Assembly (NCBI RefSeq): GCF_000264455.2
Contig: NC_017957.2
Span: forward strand, 434,001-498,000
Reading direction: 5' to 3'
Length of the DNA stretch: 64,000 bases
Source of the DNA: Tistrella mobilis KA081020-065
GTDB lineage: Bacteria; Pseudomonadota; Alphaproteobacteria; Tistrellales; Tistrellaceae
Part shown: positions 1-7,780 of the stretch, piece by piece
Position numbering within the stretch: the first letter of the stretch is position 1
How the letters are laid out: each line of letters begins with the position of its first letter
Program-made: the position numbers and the translations under genes
The notes under the pieces: generated by a model
Seen by the model: the letters and a program-made list of their open reading frames with translations, nothing else
The model's database searches: none
What the model was told of the DNA's origin: nothing

Positions 1-172
1 TCCAGCTGCCGTCGGGATCGGTGACCGCCACCCGGTCGGGATGGCGTGCCGCCATCTGCTCCCAGGCTTCGGGCATGGTGAGGGTGTCGAAGAGGCCGAG
101 CGCATCATAGCGGGCGGTGTCGGCCGCCGACGGATAGACGACACCCGGGATCGGGGTCCGGACGCTGGGCAT
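1..172 (-). CDS. AMP-dependent acyl-CoA synthetase/ligase, N-terminal fragment
   Basis: Only the first 57 or so codons lie in the window; the gene runs off the left edge on the minus strand. The translation opens MPSVRTPIPG and contains WEQMAARHPDRVAVTDPDG, the usual N-terminal pattern of adenylate-forming acyl-CoA ligases just before the first nucleotide-binding strand. A ribosome-binding site (GGGAGGA) precedes the ATG at 172-170. Such enzymes activate a carboxylic acid to its CoA thioester. The substrate cannot be read from this fragment. The neighbouring TetR gene is in the same orientation and may control it. Confidence 0.65.
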   Translation of the reverse strand, partial: MPSVRTPIPGVVYPSAADTARYDALGLFDTLTMPEAWEQMAARHPDRVAVTDPDGSW

Positions 173-234
173 GGTTTCCTCCCGTGTCTGTTCTTGGATC
201 AGACCATAGCGCTCTCCGGCGTCAGGAATCAACG

Positions 235-266
235 ATAACGTAGATTATTCTTCAGATTCGTAGAAT
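235..266. promoter_or_regulatory. Possible regulator-binding dyads upstream of the acyl-CoA synthetase gene
   Basis: Two short inverted repeats lie here: ATAA-CGTAGA-TTAT at 235-248 and ATTC-GTA-GAAT at 256-266. The ten bases AACGTAGATT at 237-246 recur exactly at 1081-1090, upstream of the TRAP operon on the other side of the TetR gene and again inside a dyad. This suggests both promoters share one operator type, with the TetR protein between them as the obvious candidate. This is inference from pattern only. Confidence 0.35.
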
Positions 267-274
267 TTTGTCGA

Positions 275-976
275 TCAGAGCATCTGCTCCAGCCGTCCGA
301 TCTGGTTGCGCATGCCGTCGAGCAGGGCGTCGATCGAGCCGGCCGGGCTGTCGCTGCGGTCGGTTTCGAGCGCGCGGACCGCCATGTCGGCGAAGATCTC
401 CGCCAGTTCGGCCGGGGCCGGCGGCCGGTCGGGGCTGTGCCATTGCGCCGTCCAGGCGGCCATGCCGATCACGGCGAGGGCCGCCACCCGGTCGTCGACC
501 GGGCGGAACACGCCGGCCCGGATGCCGTCGCGGATGATCCGGCGGCAATCTTCCAGATAGCGGCGCTTCGATGCGGCATGGCGCGCGGCGAGCGCGGGCG
601 GCAGGGCGGCCTCGGTGACCGCGATCATCCGCATCAGCACCTGGCGGTCGATGACGCTGACGACATGGCGGCGCACCATGTCGCGGAGTTCTTCCGCCGG
701 GCCCGCCGCCGCGCGGTCATGGCAGCCAAGCAGGGTCTGGATCGGGCGTTCCGACACCTCGGCGACGATCGCTTCCAGCAGCGCCTCCTTGTTCTCGAAG
801 TAGTAGTAGATCGCCGCCCGGCTCAACCCCACCGCATCGGCGATGTCGGTCAGGCTGGTGCCGTCGAAGCCCTTGCGCGCGAACAGCGTGCAGGCCTTGT
901 CCTTGATTTCGCGCTCCAGCAGGGCCTTGCGCCGCTCCCGCACCGTGCCGGATCCGGTTCCGTCCATCTCGCTCAT
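275..976 (-). CDS. TetR/AcrR family transcriptional regulator
   Basis: A 233-residue protein with a classic N-terminal TetR helix-turn-helix (about residues 15-65): an Ala-rich helix, FARKGFDGTSLTDIADAVGLS, then AAIYYYFENKEALL. The C-terminal 160 residues form the variable all-helical ligand-binding and dimerisation domain. The gene lies between an acyl-CoA synthetase (same strand, downstream) and a divergent TRAP transporter operon. TetR proteins beside acyl-CoA genes often sense acyl-CoA esters, but the ligand is not visible here. A dyad at 1077-1094 in the divergent promoter region is a candidate binding site. Confidence 0.9.
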   Translation of the reverse strand: MSEMDGTGSGTVRERRKALLEREIKDKACTLFARKGFDGTSLTDIADAVGLSRAAIYYYFENKEALLEAIVAEVSERPIQTLLGCHDRAAAGPAEELRDMVRRHVVSVIDRQVLMRMIAVTEAALPPALAARHAASKRRYLEDCRRIIRDGIRAGVFRPVDDRVAALAVIGMAAWTAQWHSPDRPPAPAELAEIFADMAVRALETDRSDSPAGSIDALLDGMRNQIGRLEQML

Positions 977-1076
977 ACCTGTCTCCCATCGGGGGCGTCG
1001 CTCGGGAAATTGCGCCGCGCCGTGTCGTGGCTGTTGACATCCTCGCAGATTTTAAACGAGATAGTTAAAAGTTTCA

Positions 1077-1094
1077 CGCAAACGTAGATTTGCG
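1077..1094. promoter_or_regulatory. Candidate operator (CGCAAA-N6-TTTGCG) upstream of the TRAP operon
   Basis: A perfect six-base inverted repeat around the central CGTAGA, 24 bases upstream of the dctP start and within the divergent tetR/TRAP promoter region. A TTGACA box at 1034-1039 suggests a promoter just upstream, so a repressor bound here would block transcription. The central AACGTAGATT is repeated at 237-246. Binding by the adjacent TetR protein is inference. Confidence 0.4.
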
Positions 1095-1117
1095 GAACCT
1101 GACGGGAGAAAACGAAG

Positions 1118-2176
1118 ATGATGGGCACATACAAACGCCTCCGCATGGCTGCGGTGGTGACGGCCGGCTTCACCCTTGCGGCTTTCAACCTCGCGGCGCC
1201 GGCCGCGGCGGGCCAGACGCTCACTTACAGCGAATACGGCACCGAACGCGGCGTTCAGGGCATCGTGCTGGCGAAATTCGCCGACCAGCTGCGCGAGGCC
1301 ACCGATGGCGCGCTGAATGTGCGGATCACGTATGGTGCTGCGCTGATCGCACTGCGGGACGTGCTGCGCGGCGTCGGTGACGGGGTGGCCGATATGGGGA
1401 CCGTGGTCGGTGTCAGCACGCCGGCGGAGCTGTTCAACTTTCGGGTCGGCGATCTGCCGATGGGCAGTTCCGATCCCTGGGTCGGCATGAAGGTGATGCA
1501 GGAACTGGCGGCGACCAACCCGACGATCAAACGGGAATTCGCCGATCAGAACGTCCGGCTGATCGCCAATTTCACCACCACGCCGGTGGTGCTGATCTGC
1601 ACCAGCCCGGTGACCGGCCTGGCGGATCTCAAGGGCCGGAAGGTCCGCGCCAACCCGCCGCATTCGCTGGCATTCGAAGCCTTCGGCGCGATCCCGGTGT
1701 CGGTCGCCTTCACCGATGTCTACCAGTCGCTGGATCGGGGGTTGATCGACTGCGCGCAGACCTATGTCAACGCCATCATCCCCTTCCGCCATTTCGAGGT
1801 GGCGAAGCATGTCACCATCCTGGATTTCGGCCAGAATCTGGCTTTCGGCGTGGTGATGAACGAGCGCAGCTTCCGCCGCCTGCCGGCCGAACGTCAGGCG
1901 GCGCTGCTCAAGGCCGCAGACGCGCTGTCCACCGCCGGCGCCCGGCTCAACATCGAGACGATCGCCTCGGCGCGGGCCGAGCTTGAAACCAGCCACGGGG
2001 TGACCTTCCACACCCTCTCGCCCGAGGATCACGCCCGGCTGCTGGAGGCGGGGAAGATCACCGTCGATGCCTTCCTGGAGAAGGGCGATCCGGCGGTGCT
2101 CGACCAGTTCAAGGCGCTGCAGGCGAAGTATCAGGCCGAGCTGGCAACGGAGGGCTATCCGTGGACGCGCAAGTGA
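1118..2176 (+). CDS. dctP: TRAP transporter solute-binding protein (DctP family)
   Basis: A 352-residue periplasmic binding protein. Residues 1-30 form a Sec signal peptide (basic start, hydrophobic Ala-rich core, cleavage near AAPAAAG). The mature part shows the DctP/TAXI-like fold pattern: early YSEYGTERG, a central LADLKGRKVRANPPHSLAFEAFGAIPVSV (the conserved Arg region that binds the substrate carboxylate) and SLDRGLIDCAQ. It delivers an organic acid to the DctQM permease encoded next. It starts the operon, divergent from tetR. ATG at 1118 follows GGGAG; a second ATG at 1121 is possible. The ligand is unknown. Confidence 0.88.
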   Translation: MMGTYKRLRMAAVVTAGFTLAAFNLAAPAAAGQTLTYSEYGTERGVQGIVLAKFADQLREATDGALNVRITYGAALIALRDVLRGVGDGVADMGTVVGVSTPAELFNFRVGDLPMGSSDPWVGMKVMQELAATNPTIKREFADQNVRLIANFTTTPVVLICTSPVTGLADLKGRKVRANPPHSLAFEAFGAIPVSVAFTDVYQSLDRGLIDCAQTYVNAIIPFRHFEVAKHVTILDFGQNLAFGVVMNERSFRRLPAERQAALLKAADALSTAGARLNIETIASARAELETSHGVTFHTLSPEDHARLLEAGKITVDAFLEKGDPAVLDQFKALQAKYQAELATEGYPWTRK

Positions 2177-2919
2177 GCGCGGCCGTCCGGCCGGTGCCCT
2201 GGCTGGATCTGGCCGAAAAGGGGCTGGGCGCGATCGGCGTCGCGGCACTCGCCTTCAGCGTGATCTATGTCGGCATCGCGGTGGCCGGCACGCTGGTGGG
2301 CCTGGTGCCGCCGGACGAGGACCTGCTGGTGGCCGAGGCCATGGTGGTCGTGGCCTTCCTGCCGCAATGGCTGCTGGTCCGCCGCCGGCGCCATGTGGCG
2401 GTGGAGGCGCTGACACGGGCCCTGCCGGCGGGGGTGCAGCGGGCGCTCGATGTCTTCGCGGCGCTCTGCGGCATCGCCGCCTATGGCATCCTCGGCTGGG
2501 CGGCCTGGATCGCCTTCGACCGGGCCTGGCTCAGCGGCTCGCTCTATATCGGCGAGCTTGAACTCATGGCCTGGCCGGGGCGGCTGCTGGTGGTCATCGG
2601 CCTGGCGGGCGGCCTGGCGGCCTGCCTGCTGGAGCTGTTGCGGGCGGTGACGGCAGGGGCGGCCAGGGCGGAAGGGCAGGCCAGGGAAGGGGGACCGGGA
2701 GATGAACTCGGCCTATGCGATCGGCGCCAGTTTTCTGGCCGTGCTCGGCTTCGTGGGGCTGCGCGTTCCCATCGCCTTCGCCCTGATCCTGGGGGCGGTG
2801 GCCGGGCTGTTCCTGGTCTATGGCTGGTACCCGGGCGAGGCCTTCGATCCCGAAGCCGCACTCCGGCCGATGATGTCGGTGCTGGCCGACGTCCCCTTCC
2901 GCTTCGTCCACAGCTATGA
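2161..2919 (+). CDS. dctQ: TRAP transporter small permease (DctQ family), C-terminus probably frameshifted
   Basis: Starts with GTG inside the end of dctP. The first 165 residues have four hydrophobic segments and the DctQ pattern (WLDLAEKGLGAIGVAALAFSV, VAFLPQWLLVRRRRHVAVEAL). The frame then runs 218 bases into dctM, giving 252 residues against about 180 for the family, and the last 70 residues are Arg/Pro/Gly-rich and look like off-frame translation of dctM. Adding one base in the G run at 2689-2693 would end the protein at a TGA (2703-2705) that overlaps the dctM ATG, giving 181 residues and a normal ATGA coupling. A missing base in the sequence or a real recent frameshift are both possible. 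Confidence 0.78.
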   Translation: MDAQVSAAVRPVPWLDLAEKGLGAIGVAALAFSVIYVGIAVAGTLVGLVPPDEDLLVAEAMVVVAFLPQWLLVRRRRHVAVEALTRALPAGVQRALDVFAALCGIAAYGILGWAAWIAFDRAWLSGSLYIGELELMAWPGRLLVVIGLAGGLAACLLELLRAVTAGAARAEGQAREGGPGDELGLCDRRQFSGRARLRGAARSHRLRPDPGGGGRAVPGLWLVPGRGLRSRSRTPADDVGAGRRPLPLRPQL

Positions 2920-4048
2920 ACTCAGCACCATCCCGCTCTATATCCTGCTGGGTGCCGTGGCGCATAAATCGGGCATCACCACCGATGTTTTCCGGTCGAT
3001 GCGGGTGCTGCTGGGCCGCATGCCGGGCGGGCTGGCGGTCGCCTGCATCTTCGGCTGCGGCGGGTTTTCGGCGCTGTCGGGATCGAGCCTCGCCTGTGCC
3101 GCGGCCATGGGCCGGATCTCGATCCCCGAGATGATCGACAACGGCTATGACCGGCGGCTCGCCGCCGGCACGGTGGCGATGGGCGGCACGGTCGGCTCGA
3201 TGATCCCGCCCTCGATCCCCTTTCTGCTGTTCGCGATCCTGGCCGAGGTGTCGGTGGGGCAGCTGCTGCTGGCCGGCATTCTGCCGGGGCTGCTGACCCT
3301 GCTCGGCTATGTGATCACGGTGCAGATCTGGGTGCGGCTGCGCCCCGAAGCGGCGCCCGGGCGGGCGGTACGGGTCTCGGGCCGCGACATGCTGGGGGCG
3401 ATCCTCGGCCTCTGGCCGGCGACCCTGCTGTTCGCGATCATCGCGGTCGGCATCTTCACCGGCCTGTTCACCACCATCCAGTCGGCGGCGGTGAGCGTGA
3501 TCGCGGCCACCCTGATCGGCATCGCCCGCGGCGCGCTCCGCCTCAGCGACATGTACGAGGCGCTGGAGGAGGCGGTCTCGCAATCGGCCCAGCTCTTCAT
3601 CATGGCCTTCGGCGCCAAGGTGCTGATCACCCTGGTCGCCGCCTCGAACCTCACCTCCGGCCTGATCGGCTGGACCCAGCATGCCGGGCTGGAGCCCTGG
3701 CAGATCATGGCGGCGATCATCGTGCTGTTCCTGATCCTGGGGATGTTCCTCGATCCCTCGGGCATTCTGCTGCTGATGGTGCCGATCACCCTGCCCATCG
3801 TGTCGGATCTGGGCTACGACCTGATCTGGTATGCGGTGATCGTGGTCAAGCTGCTGGAGATCGGCTTGGTGACGCCGCCCATGGGGCTGAACGCCTTCAT
3901 GGTCAATGCCTCGGTGCCACGCAGCCATGCGGTGGATCTGCGCGAGGTCTTCGCCGGCATCGCCCCCTTCCTGGTGCTGGAAGCGGTGGTAACCGGGCTG
4001 CTGCTCGGCTTCCCGATCATCTCGCTGCTGATCCCGGGCATGATGTGA
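2702..4048 (+). CDS. dctM: TRAP transporter large permease (DctM family)
   Basis: A 448-residue polytopic inner-membrane protein with about 12 hydrophobic segments. Family motifs include GGLAVACIFGCGGFSALSGSS near residue 110, GSMIPPSIPFLLFAI in the middle and LGMFLDPSGILLLMVP and TPPMGLNAFM near the end. It forms the ion-driven channel subunit of the transporter together with DctQ and receives substrate from DctP. It is the last gene of the operon, ending 22 bases before a convergent phosphotransferase gene. Confidence 0.93.
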   Translation: MNSAYAIGASFLAVLGFVGLRVPIAFALILGAVAGLFLVYGWYPGEAFDPEAALRPMMSVLADVPFRFVHSYELSTIPLYILLGAVAHKSGITTDVFRSMRVLLGRMPGGLAVACIFGCGGFSALSGSSLACAAAMGRISIPEMIDNGYDRRLAAGTVAMGGTVGSMIPPSIPFLLFAILAEVSVGQLLLAGILPGLLTLLGYVITVQIWVRLRPEAAPGRAVRVSGRDMLGAILGLWPATLLFAIIAVGIFTGLFTTIQSAAVSVIAATLIGIARGALRLSDMYEALEEAVSQSAQLFIMAFGAKVLITLVAASNLTSGLIGWTQHAGLEPWQIMAAIIVLFLILGMFLDPSGILLLMVPITLPIVSDLGYDLIWYAVIVVKLLEIGLVTPPMGLNAFMVNASVPRSHAVDLREVFAGIAPFLVLEAVVTGLLLGFPIISLLIPGMM

Positions 4049-4070
4049 CCTCCGCCCGTCCCGCTGCCGG

Positions 4071-5093
4071 TCAGCGGATCTTTTCCGCAAACGACCAGGC
4101 GAGGTCCGCCAGCGGCACCGCCTTGCGGCCGACCTCTTCGGCATCGGCATTGGCGGCGGTGCCGTCCTGCGCGCGGCGGGCGATGCCCTGCAGGATGGCG
4201 GCCAGGCGGAACACCACATAGACATCCCAGGACGGCGAGGGCGCAAAGCCGGTGCGGGCCAGCCACATCTCCAGATAGGCGCGTTCGTCCGGGATGCCGG
4301 CGGCGGCGAAATCGGTGCCGGCCAGGCCGCGGAACAGGCCCGGGGCGATGCGCCAGGTCATCATGTGATAGGCGAAATCGGCCAGCGGATTGCCGAGCGT
4401 CGACAGCTCCCAGTCCAGCACCGCCACCACCCGGGGTTCGGTCGGGTGGATGATCACATTGTCCAGCCGGTAGTCGCCATGAACCAGGCGGGTGTCGTCT
4501 TCCGCCGGCACATGTTCGGGCAGCCATTGGATCAGCCGTTCCATGGCCGGATTGGCCACGGTCTCGGATGCCCGGTACTGGCGGGTCCAGCGGGCGATCT
4601 GGCGTTCGACGTAATTGCCGCGCCGGCCATGATCGCCCAGCCCGATCGCATCCGGGTCGAGCGCATGGATGCGGGCGATGGCGTCGTTCATCGACGAGAA
4701 GATCGCGCCGCGCTCGGCCGGGGAGAGGTCGGGGAGACGCGGATCCCAGAAGATCCGGCCGGGCACGAAATCCATCACATAAAACATCGATCTGAACACC
4801 GCCGGATCGGTGCAGAGCGCATGCACCGGCGGCACCGGCACGCCCGTGCCCTGAAGTGCGGCCAGCACGCGGAATTCGCGGTCGACCGCATGGGCGGAGG
4901 GCAGCACCTCGCCCAGCGGCTTGCGGCGCAGCACATAGGTTCCGGCCTCGCTCCGGATCCGGAAGGTCGGGTTCGACTGGCCACCGGCGAAGCGCTCCAG
5001 CGCCAGCCGGCCATGCCGGCCGGGGACGTGGTCGGCGAACCAGGCTTCGAGGGCTTCGGTGTCGGGTGTGGTGGTCTCGGGGGTGATGCTCAT
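4071..5093 (-). CDS. Phosphotransferase family protein (APH/ACAD10-like kinase)
   Basis: A 340-residue protein of the aminoglycoside-phosphotransferase/choline-kinase fold. The N-lobe has FAGGQSNPTFRI and YVLRRKPLGEVLPSAHAVDREFRVL. The catalytic loop is LVHGDYRLDNVI and the metal-binding Asp lies in VAVLDWELSTLGNPLADFAYHMM. This subgroup is commonly found beside acyl-CoA dehydrogenases, and its eukaryotic relative is the N-terminal part of ACAD10/11, which phosphorylates 4-hydroxyacyl-CoA. No acyl-CoA dehydrogenase is adjacent here, so the substrate is uncertain. Convergent to the TRAP operon. Confidence 0.85.
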   Translation of the reverse strand: MSITPETTTPDTEALEAWFADHVPGRHGRLALERFAGGQSNPTFRIRSEAGTYVLRRKPLGEVLPSAHAVDREFRVLAALQGTGVPVPPVHALCTDPAVFRSMFYVMDFVPGRIFWDPRLPDLSPAERGAIFSSMNDAIARIHALDPDAIGLGDHGRRGNYVERQIARWTRQYRASETVANPAMERLIQWLPEHVPAEDDTRLVHGDYRLDNVIIHPTEPRVVAVLDWELSTLGNPLADFAYHMMTWRIAPGLFRGLAGTDFAAAGIPDERAYLEMWLARTGFAPSPSWDVYVVFRLAAILQGIARRAQDGTAANADAEEVGRKAVPLADLAWSFAEKIR

Positions 5094-5217
5094 GGGCCGG
5101 CGGCTCCTGCGACCTTGTTTTGGTCATCAGTTTACCCGTGGGTCGAGCCGGGTTCCAGAGGGTTGCGGGAGGGGGTCCCCCGGCGCAGACTGTGCACCCA
5201 CATCCGGAGCCCCGCCC

Positions 5218-5982
5218 ATGACCTGGTCCCCCGCCCGATATCTGACCTTCGAGGCCGAGCGCACCCGCCCGGTGGTCGATCTGCTGGCCCATGTGCCGAC
5301 CGATCCGGTCCGGAGCGCGGTCGATCTGGGCTGCGGCCCGGGCAATTCGACCGAGGTGCTGATCCGCCGCTTTCCGGGCGCGCGGGTGACCGCACTCGAT
5401 TCCTCGCCCGAGATGGTGGCGGCCGCCAGGGCAAGATTGCCGGATATTGATGTCGCGCAGGATGATGTCAGCCGCTGGCAGGCGACCGGGCCCTTCGACG
5501 TGATCCTGTCCAACGCCGTGCTGCAATGGGTGCCGGGGCATGACGTGCTGCTGCCGGCGCTGGTGGAACGCCTGGCCCCGGGCGGCAGCCTGGCGGTGCA
5601 GATGCCCGACAACATGGCCGAACCCAGCCATGTGCTGATGCGCGAAACCGCCGCCGAAGGCCCATGGGCCGACCGGCTGGCGGGTGCTGCCCGCGCGCCC
5701 CTGCCGCCCGCCGCCTGGTATTACCAGCTGCTGCGCAATCTGGCGTCCCGCGTGGATATCTGGCGCACCACCTATATCCACGTCCTGCCCGGCGGGCCGG
5801 ATGCGGTGGTGGAGTGGGTGAAGGCGACGGGGCTGCGCCCCTTCCTGGACCCGCTGAGCCCGGGTGAGCGCGACGACTTCCTGAACCGCTACCGTGCGAA
5901 GATCGCCGCCGCCTATCCGGCGCTTGCCGACGGTACGGTGCTGCTGCCCTTCCCGCGCCTGTTCATGATCGCCACCCGCTGA
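5218..5982 (+). CDS. tam: Trans-aconitate 2-methyltransferase
   Basis: A 254-residue class I SAM-dependent methyltransferase that looks like Tam, which methylates trans-aconitate (an aconitase inhibitor) and related acids. It opens WSPARYLTFEAERTRPVVDLL, typical of Tam, followed by motif I VDLGCGPGNSTE, the acidic ALDSSPEM, then DVILSNAVLQWVPGH and LAPGGSLAVQMPDN. The length matches E. coli Tam (252). ATG at 5218 is chosen because it starts this conserved N-terminus; an upstream in-frame ATG at 5059 would add unrelated residues. The GST gene follows 18 bases downstream, probably in the same transcript. Confidence 0.88.
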   Translation: MTWSPARYLTFEAERTRPVVDLLAHVPTDPVRSAVDLGCGPGNSTEVLIRRFPGARVTALDSSPEMVAAARARLPDIDVAQDDVSRWQATGPFDVILSNAVLQWVPGHDVLLPALVERLAPGGSLAVQMPDNMAEPSHVLMRETAAEGPWADRLAGAARAPLPPAAWYYQLLRNLASRVDIWRTTYIHVLPGGPDAVVEWVKATGLRPFLDPLSPGERDDFLNRYRAKIAAAYPALADGTVLLPFPRLFMIATR

Positions 5983-6000
5983 GCCGGAGCCCCAAGCCCC

Positions 6001-6609
6001 ATGTCCGACGAGCTGATCCTTTACACCAACCCGCAATCGCGCGGCATGATCGCGCGCTGGATGCTGGAAGAGGTGGGCGTGCCCTATCGCATGGTGGTGC
6101 TGGAGTATGGCGCGCCGATGAAGGCGCCCGATTATCTGGCGCTCAACCCCATGGGCAAGGTGCCGACCCTGGTCCATAACGGCGCGGTGGTGACCGAATG
6201 CGCCGCGATCTGCGCCTATCTGGCCGAAACCTTCCCCGAAGCGGGGCTCGCCCCCCGTCCCCATGAACGCGCGGCCTGGTTCCGCTGGCTGTTCTTCGGC
6301 GCGGGGCCGCTGGAGGCGGCGGTCAGCAACCGCGCACTCGGCATCGAGGTGCCGGCGGAACGCGAGCGCAGCATCGGCTATGGCAGTTTCACCCGGGTGA
6401 TGGACACGCTGGAGGTGGCCGTTTCCGCCAGCCCCTACCTTGCCGGCGACCGCTTCACCGCGGCGGATGTGTATCTCGGCGCCCAGATCGGCTGGGGCCT
6501 GCAATTCGGCACCATCGACCGACGCCCGGCCTTTGAAACCTACTGGGCCCGCCTGGCCGGCCGGCCGGCGTTGACGCGGGCCTCGGCGACCGACGACATG
6601 GCGGGGTAG
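6001..6609 (+). CDS. Glutathione S-transferase family protein
   Basis: A 202-residue GST. The N-terminal thioredoxin-like domain (1-80) contains YTNPQSRGMIARWMLEEVG, the cis-Pro region MGKVPTLV and the glutathione-contact TECAAICAYL. The C-terminal helical domain has AGDRFTAADVYLG, the conserved N-capping box. Ser in NPQSRG occupies the usual catalytic position. Follows tam by 18 bases and is likely co-transcribed. It could act in detoxification or glutathione-dependent isomerisation; nothing here decides which. Confidence 0.88.
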   Translation: MSDELILYTNPQSRGMIARWMLEEVGVPYRMVVLEYGAPMKAPDYLALNPMGKVPTLVHNGAVVTECAAICAYLAETFPEAGLAPRPHERAAWFRWLFFGAGPLEAAVSNRALGIEVPAERERSIGYGSFTRVMDTLEVAVSASPYLAGDRFTAADVYLGAQIGWGLQFGTIDRRPAFETYWARLAGRPALTRASATDDMAG

Positions 6610-6631
6610 GCATGGCCGTGGGCTATGTCAG

Positions 6632-7036
6632 TCAATGCGCCGGTACAAGCTCGATGCGATAACCATCGGGATCTTCCAGGAAGGCGATGATCTCGCCCAG
6701 CCCGCCCCGTTGCGGCGAAAGATGGGCCATTGGTCCAGCCGGGCGGATCAGGTTTGCGCCCCTGGCTTCGAGACGGGCGCACTGCGCGTAAACATCGTCC
6801 ACGGCGATTGCGATATGGCCCCAGGCATTGCCGCGATCATAGGCGGTGATGTCCCAATTCCAGGTGAGTTCGACGGTCGCCCCGGTCGTCTCTTGACCAT
6901 ACCCCAGGAACGCCAGCGTAAAGCGTCCGGTTGGATAGTCTTCGCGCCGGAACAATGTCATGCCCAGCACTTGCGTGTAAAAACCTATGGAACGGTCGAG
7001 ATCGGCGACCCGGATCATTGTGTAGGCAACGCGCAT
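6632..7036 (-). CDS. gloA: Glyoxalase I-like protein (lactoylglutathione lyase family) lacking one metal-ligand His
   Basis: A 134-residue VOC-fold protein closely patterned on bacterial GloA: MIRVADLDRSIGFYTQVLGM, LAFLGYG, VELTWNW, WGHIAIAV and EDPDGYRIELV. GloA isomerises the hemithioacetal of methylglyoxal and glutathione to lactoylglutathione. Of the four metal ligands in E. coli GlxI (His5, Glu56, His74, Glu122), the two Glu and second His are present, but residue 5 is Tyr (codon TAC). The enzyme may therefore be altered in metal use or activity. ATG at 7036 has GAGGAG upstream; longer in-frame starts add residues unlike the family. Confidence 0.85.
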   Translation of the reverse strand: MRVAYTMIRVADLDRSIGFYTQVLGMTLFRREDYPTGRFTLAFLGYGQETTGATVELTWNWDITAYDRGNAWGHIAIAVDDVYAQCARLEARGANLIRPAGPMAHLSPQRGGLGEIIAFLEDPDGYRIELVPAH

Positions 7037-7222
7037 GACGCGGCTCCTCGGGAAACTGGTCAGGTAGCGGGCTGGTCCGGATGGCGGGGGAGAAGCGGCA
7101 GGCTGCCGGGAAAGTCGGCCCTGCCGGTCAGACCACCTGTCTGCCGGATCGGGCCGATTGGCGACCTGGCCTGCCGCCCCACTGCGCGCATCAGTCAAGC
7201 GCGGGCCGCGCGCAACGGCAGG

Positions 7223-7639
7223 TCACCCGGCTGAAATCGCGTCGCCCAGTTCGGCATTGCTCAAGGCCCTGCCACCGAGATTCCAGGTTCCGTCGACGGC
7301 GTGGACACCATCCGACCAGATGCGATCCTTGCTGAGCACGCCGCCGGACAATTCGTGCAGGATTTCAGTCGCGTCGCCCAGGAAGGCGGTCTGGATCGCG
7401 CGATCCGCGAGCGCGAATGAGGGGGTCTTGGTCTCGATCCACGCGCCGTCGACCGGCTTGCCGCCGGCGTAGGTTTTGCCCTTGGGCAGCACGTTGACGT
7501 GCGAGGTGACGTTGGGGGTCATGACGCTGTTTCCGGCGAGTCCGTGATGGCGCAGGAACGACGCGACGATGCGCTCCACCGCAACGCCTTCTTTTTCGGC
7601 GGGAATGACGCCTTCGGTCAGTGTGAGGACGATGGGCAT
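7223..7639 (-). CDS. Tautomerase family protein
   Basis: A 138-residue protein starting MPIVLTLTEG, placing Pro directly after the initiator Met as needed for the catalytic N-terminal proline of 4-oxalocrotonate-tautomerase-like enzymes. The length suggests a double-unit tautomerase rather than the 62-residue 4-OT. The start at 7639 is chosen because it exposes Pro2; an upstream TTG would bury it. Its promoter is divergent from a TetR gene and overlaps two near-identical operators (7724-7769), so the TetR protein very likely represses it. The substrate is not known. Confidence 0.75.
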   Translation of the reverse strand: MPIVLTLTEGVIPAEKEGVAVERIVASFLRHHGLAGNSVMTPNVTSHVNVLPKGKTYAGGKPVDGAWIETKTPSFALADRAIQTAFLGDATEILHELSGGVLSKDRIWSDGVHAVDGTWNLGGRALSNAELGDAISAG

Positions 7640-7723
7640 GGTTTTCGACTTTCCGTGGGGAGGCAGGTTCGGGCGCTGCCTGTCGCAGGCGGACGTTACG
7701 TAACGACCGTGATGCAACTATTG

Positions 7724-7739
7724 AATAACGATCGTTATT
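7724..7739. promoter_or_regulatory. TetR operator site 1 (perfect palindrome)
   Basis: AATAACGATCGTTATT is a perfect 16-base palindrome in the divergent promoter region between the tautomerase gene and the tetR gene. An almost identical copy lies exactly 30 bases downstream. Paired palindromes of this size are typical of TetR-family dimers controlling themselves and a divergent gene. Confidence 0.8.
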
Positions 7740-7753
7740 CTGTCAATGTCAAA

Positions 7754-7769
7754 AATAACGATCGCTATG
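7754..7769. promoter_or_regulatory. TetR operator site 2 (near-perfect copy)
   Basis: AATAACGATCGCTATG differs from site 1 at two positions. The centres are 30 bases apart, close to three helical turns, so two dimers would sit on the same DNA face. The site ends 11 bases before the tetR start codon, which suggests autorepression. Confidence 0.75.
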
Positions 7770-7780
7770 AGAGGACGCTG

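Noticed and set aside
2594-4246. Long open frames on the strand opposite dctM (and similar long antisense frames elsewhere, for example 3814-6504, 15839-18037, 33572-35323, 34569-36533 and 61625-63616)
   Set aside because: They are His/Arg/Gln/Gly-rich shadows produced by high-GC codon use opposite well-supported genes, with no recognisable motifs or ribosome-binding sites.
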